Below are positions 55,376 to 64,000 of a stretch of 64,000 nt of DNA, piece by piece; the first letter of the stretch is position 1; every line of letters starts with the position of its first letter. Source of the DNA: Anastatus disparis (Eukaryota > Arthropoda > Insecta > Hymenoptera > Eupelmidae); assembly GCA_017163975.1 (NCBI GenBank), contig JAFFSR010000016.1, positions 1,214,001-1,278,000 of the forward strand. Reading direction: 5' to 3'. Under the pieces are notes generated by a model, which did not search any database, was not told where the DNA came from, and saw nothing but the letters and a program-made list of their open reading frames with translations. A program made the position numbers and the translations under genes.

Positions 55376-56854
55376 ATGAAACCGAATTCATTTCTAAACA
55401 ACAGTACCCAGTTTTACAACAGAATAAGTATAAATAAAAAATTGACAGATCAAATTGTCTCTGACACAAACACACCAAATGAAGAAGATCTAAGTTCACC
55501 TGAAGAACATTCTCTGGATAGTGATGAAGAGTATATTCTTAAGGGTGAAGAACGAACTGTTGAAAAGTTTGATCAAAAAAGTCTGAACGATTTATTAAGA
55601 AAGAGTGGTTTATCTAAGGAACAATCAGAGTTTATGGCTTCAGAGTTTAAGAGACGAAATATGTTGACAAAGGGTACTAAAGTATGTGCATATCGTAATC
55701 GAGAAGAGCGCTTTAGAAATTATTTCAAGAATGATTCTAATATGGTTTATTGCACGGACGTGAAAGGTCTTATTGATGAATTGAAACCCAACATATACAA
55801 ACCTGAAAATTGGCGACTATTCATTGATTCATCAAAGCGCAGCCTTAAAGCAGTACTCCTCAATATCACAAATAAATATGCTCCTATACCATTAGCACAT
55901 TCAACAGTACTTAAAGAAGAGTATTCCAATCTTGAACTACTTTTAACGAAAATAAAATATAGAGAACATAAATGGCAAATATGTGGCGATTTAAAGATTT
56001 TATCTATGATACTTGGACAACAATCTGGATTTACGAAGTACCCATGTTATTTATGCATGTTTGATAGCAGAGATAGAGAAAAACACTATAAAAAGAAAAT
56101 TTGGCCATCAAGAGAATCGTTTGAACCTGGAAAACAGAATGTTATAAAAGATCCACTCGTTAATCCTTCGAAAATTTTGATACCGCCTCTGCATATAAAG
56201 CTTGGATTGATAAAGAAATTAGTTGAAGCTTTGGACAAGGACGGTCAATGCTTCCAATATATAAGCAAAGTATTTCCCCATAAATCTGATGCTAAATTAA
56301 ATGAAGGTATTTTTGATGGTCCTGAAATCCGAACTTTATTTAGAGACGAAAACTTTGAACAAAGCATGACTGATGTTGAAAAGGCAGCATGGTTAAGTTT
56401 TAAAGAGGTATCGACGAAATTTTTGGGTAATGCCAAAGACACGAATTATAAAGCTATTGTGAAAAGAATGGTACGTAATTTTGAAAAATTGGGTTGTCTA
56501 ATGAACTTAAAACTTCATTTTCTTGATTCACACGTTGATCAGTTTCCTGAAAATAACGGAGACTTTAGTGAAGAGCATGGTAAACGATTTCACCAAGATT
56601 TAAAGGAGTTTGAACGTAGATTTCAAGGAAACTGGGGTATCAACATGTTAGCAGATTACTGCTGGATGATAAAAAGAGAAACAGCTGCGAAAAAGGACAA
56701 AAACGTGTCAGAAATCCACTACATCGGTCATTCGAAGAGAAACGTGTACGTAAGCGTAAGCCAATTTAAAAAAAAACATCGGGAGAGAGAGAGAGAGAGA
56801 GAGAGAGAGACAAACATAGACAAAATGTTAAGTTTAACGTACACAATAGGCTAA
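55376..56854 (+). CDS. Transposase, right copy: continuous core, replaced N-terminus
   Basis: 492 codons without interruption. From residue 35 (EEDLSSPEEHSLDSDEEY) it matches the left copy with very few substitutions (for example Tyr for Cys in RFRNYF). The first 34 residues (MKPNSFLNNSTQFYNRIS) have no counterpart in the left copy, and the cysteine-rich domain is missing. The core motifs FIDSSKRSLKAV, GDLKILSM, KYPCYLC, PPLHIKLGLIKKLV and EEHGKRFHQ are all in one frame. It ends through a (GA)n tract coding RERERERE. Without the zinc-binding domain it might act as a truncated binder or repressor of transposition; this is speculative. Confidence 0.75.
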   Translation: MKPNSFLNNSTQFYNRISINKKLTDQIVSDTNTPNEEDLSSPEEHSLDSDEEYILKGEERTVEKFDQKSLNDLLRKSGLSKEQSEFMASEFKRRNMLTKGTKVCAYRNREERFRNYFKNDSNMVYCTDVKGLIDELKPNIYKPENWRLFIDSSKRSLKAVLLNITNKYAPIPLAHSTVLKEEYSNLELLLTKIKYREHKWQICGDLKILSMILGQQSGFTKYPCYLCMFDSRDREKHYKKKIWPSRESFEPGKQNVIKDPLVNPSKILIPPLHIKLGLIKKLVEALDKDGQCFQYISKVFPHKSDAKLNEGIFDGPEIRTLFRDENFEQSMTDVEKAAWLSFKEVSTKFLGNAKDTNYKAIVKRMVRNFEKLGCLMNLKLHFLDSHVDQFPENNGDFSEEHGKRFHQDLKEFERRFQGNWGINMLADYCWMIKRETAAKKDKNVSEIHYIGHSKRNVYVSVSQFKKKHRERERERERETNIDKMLSLTYTIG

Positions 56855-57766
56855 GTTAATATCTTGAATTTACAGTCAATGCTGTGAAAGACTCTAAAAT
56901 TAGTATTTCAGACGTAAAATTTTTAAAAAATCGATAAATTTACCATATACAGTTCTTGTCACCGCCCTCTAGAAGTAGTTTTTACACAATCTGACTTCAA
57001 ATTCATGATCAGCTATCTGAAAAACCCCCAGGATAGTATTTCCAATGTTTATCGACTCTTCAAAAGACGCATGATTAAATTTTAATATTGTTTAAATCCA
57101 TTTTAGGCAAAATTTCGACTTTTACCGATTTCCTCATCTTTTCAGCCCCATACAGAGGACTAGAATCGCGTTAAAAAAATTTGAAGGTATGGTTTCCCGT
57201 GTATTTTTTTCCGTAGAATTCGATTTTGAAGTCCAATTAACCGTATCTCATGATTTGTTTTTTCTAGACTCGAAAAACCGCAAAAAAACCGTAAAAAATG
57301 AGGTTTTTTCAATAAAACTCTGAGAAAAGGTAGGAAAACCCTATATTTTTATTACAGATTCGGATTCAGCGTCGAAAAATACATGGGAATATGTATGTCC
57401 GGTCAAAAGTTCAGACATTTTTTTTCATTTTGTGGGCCTGTGTAATTGTAGCAAAAAATAAGGAGATAGCCCCATCTCGTATAATAAAAAGCAAGATTTT
57501 CTTTGATGAGGAAAAATTATTTTTATCAATTCGTTTTGAAGAAAACCTTGAAAAACTTAAAAAATAGAGGTTAGGATGGACAATTCAGTTTTTCAAGGTT
57601 TTCTTAAAAACGAAGCGATAAAAATAATTTTTCCTCATAAAAGAGAATCTTGCTTTTTATTATACGAGATGGGGCTCTCTTCTTATTTTTTGCTACAATT
57701 ATTAATTTTTGTTAAAAAATCAATTCTTTGATTAGAAAAGGACAGATATACTCGACCTCCTCTTAA

Positions 57767-58640
57767 ACTCACTTATTAGTCCGAATACCTTAATACAAAT
57801 TTTGAATGTCATAGTGTATATTTTTATTTGGACACTCATATAACAATTTGAATTAACAAAATGCTTGCCCAATTTTTAATTGAAAAAATAAAATGTTACT
57901 TATTATTCCTTTTGCGTTACTGGGATTTTCTACTTACTTCAACATTTCAGTTTTGCCAAGTGTATTATGTAATATTTTTTTAGTATTTTTTTTTAATTAA
58001 GTGCTTAATGTAGTATTTTTTACTTATTATTTAATACATTAAAAGTTAAAACAAAAAGCTAATTTCTCAAAACTGTAATTTAATAGATTTAATGTATTAA
58101 ATTTAAAACAAAAAATTAAGTTAATGATTTGTATTAATAATTATGTTAGTTGATTTTATAAAAAATTATTAATAACGTTACAAAATATGTAATATCAAAC
58201 ATGTATTTACGTGTTTTTCACATATTATCATATGCAATCAAAATATTATTTTTAATCTCAATTAATGTACAATATTTATGTACACCATTTTAGTATACTA
58301 TTGCTAAACCTTGAGACAGAGTTAATGAAAAATTGTCATATATTTATCAAATATTATTTTCACAAATCTAACCTAAAAAATTATCTGCTTATTAATAATA
58401 AATTTATAAAATACATTTTTCACATATATAACCTAAAAAACTGTCTTTTTACAAATCACAATCAATTTAGTTTATTTAAATATATATTCACTTATTAATT
58501 ATTATTTTTGTAAAGACTAAGTAAATAAATAATAATAATCACACTAAGAATTGTACTGTATTTTCAAAAATTGAAGCAAATGTGGAGCAACGCAACAGCT
58601 GATTAATCATCAAATATACGATAGCATCAAAGCAGTCAGA
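57767..58640. other. AT-rich sequence, no gene recognised
   Basis: Repeated ACCTAAAAAATTATCTG/ACCTAAAAAACTGTC blocks near 58370-58445 indicate a short degenerate duplication. The 77-codon frame over it lacks coding character. Confidence 0.45.
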
Positions 58641-58827
58641 TTTATTATATGTGTATGTACATCATATATACTGCTGTTATTCTTGCAGTCTCTTTCGTAC
58701 TTATTCTAATGTATATGCATGGACTCTCTTTTTTCTATGTTCGTCACTTTCAAGACAATATATATACACTGCTGTTTGCTGTTATAACTCGTTCTCTCTC
58801 ATTCACTCTATGCATACGCCACATGTT

Positions 58828-58852
58828 ATCTTCTCTCTCTCTCTCTCTCTCT
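58828..58852. repeat. (CT)n microsatellite
   Basis: CTCTCTCT run within a less AT-rich stretch (58640-58950) that shows no supported gene. Open frames there (58649, 58651) are read through the microsatellite. Confidence 0.85.
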
Positions 58853-59109
58853 TTTTTCCATATACGTACGCCTGCTCAGGTGACTGCGCGCGCAACTTCC
58901 GTGTCACACGTTTGGCTAAATGAGAAAATTATTAAAAACAAGAAATCGCAGGTCTAGCCTATATATCATACAAAAAATAATAAATACGTCATTTTTTAGC
59001 TGTTTTTGGTATGAAATGTTTATTAGCATTATATTATATATATTTACAAGTAATTAACAAGTGAATACATATATTTAATATATATTTTGCGAGTTTCAAT
59101 TTTTTAAAT

Positions 59110-59200
59110 TTGAAACTTAAAGTAAATAGGTCTCGTCGCGCACGATGCGGCTTCGCAAACTTGCCTTCCGGGGCGCTGCCGCGCCCCATGATATTCAATT
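59110..59200. other. Isolated GC-rich patch with inverted GGGGCGC/GCGCCCC
   Basis: CTTCCGGGGCGCTGCCGCGC followed by CCC in an otherwise AT-rich region. It can fold as a short hairpin. Similar CG-rich inverted words occur in the loop of the hairpin at 31518-31608. Possibly a MITE or bacterial-like fragment; not identified. Confidence 0.35.
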
Positions 59201-60540
59201 TTATTAAGCTTTCAATAGTTAGATAAAAGTTAAACAATATATTTTTAAAGAGTGTATAAAATCTAGTGGTGAATGAGCTACACCAATATTTGACTGGACG
59301 AAATCGCTCTCACAATTGAAAGTTACTAAAGGATAATTTCAATACTTTTAAATAAAGAGTTTATTTAATAATTATATATTCTTACCTTGAAGTACTTCTT
59401 AAGTAGATTGGTGCTGGGTACGGGCAGACAAATGAATAGGCATGATATGTAAATATATAGATCCTCGAGGTTTATTAATATCTTTTTAACACTTTCAATA
59501 CAATAGATTTTTATACGCGTATATATTTTTATAATGGATATATGTATATGTAGTATTAGCAATTGCTTTTGAAATATAGAACTTACGGGCAGTGCAAACT
59601 TGTTACCAATAAGAAACCCAGGGTAATGTCCCAATGGTATTTGTTTTATTTGGCTTTTATACTCATATGTTTCGTAATGATTTTAGGATTTGTTTGACAA
59701 TTTCAAAATACACTTTGTCGATTTGAATTATTTAATTTTATAATTCTGCTAACTAAAGAGTTTTATTGACAAATATTGAACTTTGAGTTTTTTACTGTTT
59801 CGCTTTTTCTGTTTAGCTTGACAAATTCCTTTGTTGTTCAATAACTGTTTTAATTAGTTCATGATGTGAAAAGGTACTTTAAAATTATAAATGAAAGAAA
59901 TAAAAGATACGTCGTGACGTAACACTCTACCAATTTTAATTGATATGAATCGTTCTCACGATTAAATATACTTGAATTGAAAGAAACGTAGATCAACATA
60001 TAATTGTAATGATCTTACCTTGATTTCGGTGTAGTAGGTATATGGCGAGTACAGTTAGACGGTAAATATTTAATTAGATAGATATTTATTTCTTACTTTG
60101 AACAGTATTTTATGATCAGTTGAATATAATTATTTTTTATATTTTATAGTGCGATTTAATTGTATAGCGCAATTTATTTAATGTGCTCAAAATTTCTATA
60201 TAATAATGTCTTTACAAGTGCTTTTTTTGTAGTGCCTTATATCTGATTTTTCATCAGTATTTATAGTAATTATTCATATTTATTATTTATGAATAATTGT
60301 TTTAGAATTTCTTTAAAGTTGATAAATAAAATTGATTACTAAGCATTTTTATGAAGTTTTATAATTTCATTCTTATAACTGATTTTAAGTTTCTTTAACT
60401 GTTCTACTTAGTTTTTTTTTTTTTTGCTTAACACATTCTTTCATTGCTCAATAACTGTTTTAATAAGTTCATGTTAAGAAATTTTTAGAAAAAAGATATT
60501 TAAGAAAAGATACGTTCGTGACGTAACATTTAAATAGCAT
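59201..60540. other. AT-rich sequence with two related blocks, no gene recognised
   Basis: The stretches 59640-59930 and 60330-60540 are similar (GTTCAATAACTGTTTTAATWA, followed by AGTTCATG and a CGTGACGTAACAYT block near 59916 and 60518), suggesting an old direct duplication of about 600 bp. No coding frame. Confidence 0.5.
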
Positions 60541-60749
60541 GTGCGCGTTTGATTGACACTACTTTTCGTTTAGCCAAACGCTTCACTACTAGCACAGTCA
60601 ATAAACGTTTAGTAGCAAAAGGATTTATATAGAAATCAAAAGATCAATAATTCGATATTAGTACCATGAATGAAATCCAGATATATAGTGTCGGAGTAAT
60701 ATTGAAGTGTGACCTCAAACTGGTTGACGATCAAAAATAAGGAACAATG

Positions 60750-63600
60750 TACATAACGCATCATTTGCATGCGGTCCTAGAAAAGTATCTACAAAGTATG
60801 GACCGTTAGTTTAAAGATTTTTAGCTGCAGCTGTTGTACGCTAATAAAGGTTTATTGCCTAGCATCAATCTTCAAATACACTCGTGGCCTTACTGTGCCC
60901 TGAAGGCATAGAAAAAAGTTAGTAGTAAAGGATTTCCTTCAAGTAGGAAAGAAACGGAATTTAAAGAATTATTTGTAACCACAGATAAATATGCTATAAG
61001 ATAGCATCAGACAATTAGTCAAATTACAAACGCTGACCTGGTTACAATTATTGCAAAGAATTAATAAAAGAATTTATTTGAAGAAAGGAGCGACACTAAA
61101 TTTCTAAATGTCTATTTTACTGCAATATGTGTACGATGTTGCAATGAAAGAGAAATAAAATATTCACAAGGAAAACAAGAAAAAGAACTTGCATAGATCC
61201 GTTTGGTTCTAGAGTCGGAAATAGTAATATTAACATATTGTTGATTGGCTGATAATATTTTTTTTAAAGTCATTATTTATGACGCCGCTCCAATAAGGTC
61301 AGGTTAGAATTGAAAAAGTTGCTGATCGCTGGAGCAATTTATGATGTTATTTAACAGAAACAATAACGATTAGAAGATTAAACAGAATCTTATTAGGATA
61401 ATGTAAAGGCTGCTCGGCAACAAGACTGATCAAACCAGACTTGAACACGGAAGTTTTTTATATTTAAAATTACCAGAGTACCTAGGAATATATTACATAT
61501 CCATTCCATGTTCAATTACTTGCAGCAATCTCCAAACAATTCAGAGAGTCGTATAATAAAGGTTTTTTTAGAGGCGTATCAAGAGAAAATCACTAATTAT
61601 ATTATTGTTGAAATAACGATAACTGTAATAGATATCCTCTAAACCACTGGTGTTTATCATGGTGAATTCGAAGGATCAATAACTGATTCTGAAGTTGTGC
61701 ATATATGTGAGGTGACTGTCCCTTCAGTGCATACCTCAACCCAACTCGAGAGAATTTATTGAGTCAATCGACGAATATGACTTGCCCGAACTGTGATCTT
61801 AGGTTTTCATAGAAACGTACAGAAGTTTTAATTATAGAGAACTGGTGGTAAAGTACATAGATTATTTTTTTTTTTAGAAATGTTGATGGGGCACTCCACT
61901 AAAAGAGAAATAAATCTGAAAAATGATTTAGGGATCTACAACGGATCCTTAAGTGGTACACACATGGAGATTATTGAGCCTTAGGTAATCATACTGAGCA
62001 TAGAGAAACTGATTAGAATTTATATTCATTATTATTTTTCTTTTAAATTCTAAACTTCTTTAGAAACGGGAAAATCCAGCATTGGACTAGAAAGTCGACA
62101 TATCCGATGGCTGATGGTTTATACTAGAGGGAAGTTACTAGTGTCCTAGGTTAAGGTCAAATAGCGCATTTGGCCGCTGAACGTAATATGTGGCGTTAAT
62201 ATCCGGAAACAACAAGCAATAGTGGAAAAAAATTCATAAAATTCCCTATAGCAGCGGGCTGGTATAAAAATCGAAAAGATATAAAAACAGAAAAAAAACT
62301 AGAGTTAGGTTTTCATCGGACATGCTGTAGGAAGCATGGCTAACTTCCATAGATATTCGGCGTTTAGAGAATGCTTTGTATCTTCACAGTGTAAATCAGA
62401 CAACAAGATGGAAAAGTGACAAGTACTGCCGCAAGAATTTTTGGAATTTTGGTTTACATAAAAATTAAAACAATCTTTTCGTTTAAATAATAGGAGTGAT
62501 ATTTTTCGTATAGTAAATTAAATAACATAAGAAAGAAAGAAAACATTGAGTCACTTGTTGACCTCCCCTCTTACAAAGTTTTATTGTTGTCCCCGACAAT
62601 TAACTTTAGTCAGAAGCAGTTCAGTTTATTCCATCTATTGATGATCTAACCGCATTCAGTCTTGATGACTATTTAGAAGAGGATTCCTGGAATATAAAAT
62701 TGTTGCATGATTCTAACGCATAGTGTTTACACAAGAAAAAAAATGAAACCGCGATCATGCACTCCAACGTGCCTATTAAACATGAACAATAGTTTTATCT
62801 TAAACGATAATAAATCATAAGATAAAATTATGTTGAGAAACCGAGAGACACCTTTTGTTTACAGAATATTGAGTAGCCTTCAGGATTACAAACTAATCCT
62901 GAAAGGGTAATTGTACATAGAAGGATTTAACCTTTAATTACAGGAAAAGGACTATTTTTAGCTGATCCAAATACATTGACATCTTGACTGATAATTTAAT
63001 GTCGACTACAACCAGTTGTTAGAATTAATCAGGAACATAAAGATTATCTGGTACTGAACAGGAGTCCAGTATTACTGATTTACCAGTAGTGTGTTTAAGC
63101 GAAATGCCTTAGGGTGATTAAAAGATTGTTATTTTTTATAATAACTATCGCAGAGTTTTATTCACAAAGTTAATGAACGGTGACAGCATTTATACTGCCA
63201 GTACAAAGAAAAACAATATTTGTGTTTCTACGACTTCCCTATTCTCTGATAATTAATAATTATATTTTTGCAATAATAAGAATAAGAAGAGCCGTATGTA
63301 CAACGATAGAACAAGATCGAATGTAGTTCAAGTTACCATCAAAGGAATTGAATTATCTAATAAAAAAGTTAAAGGACATCAAGAATGACTGGTTGAAAAT
63401 CAAAGTTAAACTGCAAGGTCATAGCATGAGAGCGTCATTGTTAATATCAATTGTAATGAATTCGCGAAGCTTTGGCCAACGCATGCTGCAGAGATCCATA
63501 CGGCGTTCATCGTGATCAGAATTTCCGACGGATGGTTGAAGGCAACCTGGTAGAAATTAAGAGGCAAGATTGACCAATAGTTTTATTTTATCTATAATGA
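60750..63600 (+). pseudogene. Decayed protein-coding island, identity unknown
   Basis: Composition is less AT-rich than the flanks, and plus-strand frames show protein-like runs broken by stops and shifts: about 60757-61260 (HAVLEKYLQSMDR, LLYANKGLLPSINLQIHSWP, VTTDKYAIR), about 61450-61740 (NYLQQSPNNSESRIIKVFLE, GVYHGEFEGSITDSEVV), about 61749-61870 (REFIESIDEYDLPEL, YRSFNYRELVVKYIDY) and about 62622-62720 (PSIDDLTAFSLDDYLEED). Many in-frame stops are TAA or TAG where Gln would fit, consistent with C-to-T decay. A non-retroviral endogenous viral element is one possibility (the SIDEYDL segment loosely recalls large viral polymerases), an old transposase another. I cannot decide. Confidence 0.35.
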
Positions 63601-64000
63601 TTAAAATTCAGATTTTAAGAGGGTTTGAGTTAAAAATTTGAAATCACTCATAAGGCGTTTTTACATTATTTAAAGAATGTTTGGAAAGAAGCGGTATTAG
63701 TTCCTTTTTTTATACGGAAAGGTTAAGTTTGATCAATGAAAAAAATGTTACAGGTTCAGAATTTTTCCTGACAAAAATAATTTCAGTTATTTGCATTTTT
63801 TTCTTTTTTTTTCAAATAACTTCAATGTTATTACTCACAGTGATGTATATGAAAAGCCTAAAGGCCTATATATTATCCTCAAAGTGTGGATAGTACAGAG
63901 CATAATCTGCAATAATGTAAATGAATTATTAAAAGTGTCTTTTTCTACGTGCGTGAAATAATAAAAATAGGAAACTGTAGATTCCCAGCTAAAAATAAAA
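63601..64000. other. AT-rich sequence, no gene recognised
   Basis: A 70-codon frame at 63681 has no domain and no promoter. The window ends in the same AT-rich sequence. Confidence 0.4.

Larger units (their letters stand above)
52381..57442. mobile_element. 5.06-kb DNA transposon with 1.97-kb inverted arms
   Basis: Ends CACAGGCCCACAAAATG and its complement. TAA is duplicated at 52378-52380 and 57443-57445. The left arm 52381-54349 and right arm 55476-57442 are inverted copies (1969 and 1967 bp) with few differences, each containing most of the transposase gene and the same 3' non-coding sequence. The centre (54350-55475) holds the 5' end of the left gene, a GC-richer piece and an (AT)n run. 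CACAG-type termini and a 3-bp duplication suggest the CMC group (CACTA, Mirage, Chapaev), but I cannot confirm the superfamily. Confidence 0.85.
52317..57762. mobile_element. TTAA MITE, family A, split by the 5.06-kb transposon
   Basis: TTAA at 52313-52316 and 57763-57766. The left end GAGCAGGTCGTATATCTCTG and right end ACTCGACCTCCTC match family A. The MITE has about 384 bp of its own sequence, interrupted at AAACTAATAA/TAATTGTAG. Other copies show the uninterrupted junction AATAATTGTAGC, which proves the nested order. Confidence 0.88.

Noticed and set aside
52381..57442. CRISPR-like or phage-like repeat arrays
   Set aside because: Repeats are two long inverted arms, not short regularly spaced direct repeats, and the setting is eukaryotic.
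60750..61260. Use of an alternative genetic code (TAA and TAG as Gln)
   Set aside because: Reassigning TAA/TAG opens the frame for a while, but TGA stops and frame changes appear soon after, and the rest of the window uses the standard code; C-to-T decay of CAA/CAG explains it better.

Overview
The window is AT-rich eukaryotic nuclear DNA, almost certainly arthropod and probably insect. The signs are a Ty3/Gypsy element with an envelope gene of the type seen in insects, a Polinton/Maverick with TATA plus TCAGT initiator promoters, and dense foldback MITEs and satellites. A hymenopteran host is plausible but not shown. I found no convincing intact host gene, no tRNA or rRNA gene and no CRISPR array. 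The window is essentially a pile-up of nested mobile elements.

Layout. 1-7300: simple repeats, a seven-copy hairpin-like repeat, foldback MITEs and a GC-rich 71-bp tandem repeat. 7314-24886, minus strand: a decayed Ty3/Gypsy-type retroelement (Gag with at least nine CCHC knuckles, aspartic protease, reverse transcriptase, RNase H, integrase, then a glycoprotein resembling chuvirus G proteins). It is split by six insertions, one of them a 4.2-kb set of nested palindromes and one a 3.4-kb AAGCTTCC satellite-bearing element. 26371-46400: a Polinton/Maverick of about 20.0 kb. Its ends are recognised by inverted copies of one sequence, uninterrupted on the right and carrying insertions on the left.

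Inside the Polinton the plus-strand block reads packaging ATPase, small basic protein, unknown protein, chromodomain integrase, penton-like minor capsid protein, basic glycine-rich protein, major capsid protein, DIQG-family protein, adenain-like protease and two or three unknown small genes. The genes are packed with virus-like spacing (2-3 nt gaps, one ATGA overlap). A zinc-finger ORF lies on the opposite strand near the left end. No protein-primed DNA polymerase B was found. Four structural or integration genes are broken: three by clean MITE insertions (one also by a premature stop in the integrase, one also by a premature stop in the capsid gene) and one by two frameshifts. The capsid, protease and integrase module therefore looks like an endogenous virus-like element that was once complete and is now decaying.

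46400-64000: more foldback elements and satellites; a 5.06-kb DNA transposon (52381-57442, TSD TAA, CACAG termini) whose two 1.97-kb arms are an inverted duplication of the transposase gene, inserted in a TTAA MITE; then AT-rich sequence; and at about 60.7-63.6 kb an island of decayed plus-strand coding sequence that I cannot identify. A recurring theme is a burst of elements that target TTAA. At least eleven lie here, and most are inserted in the coding regions of other elements, which allows insertion sites and reading frames to be recognised to the base.
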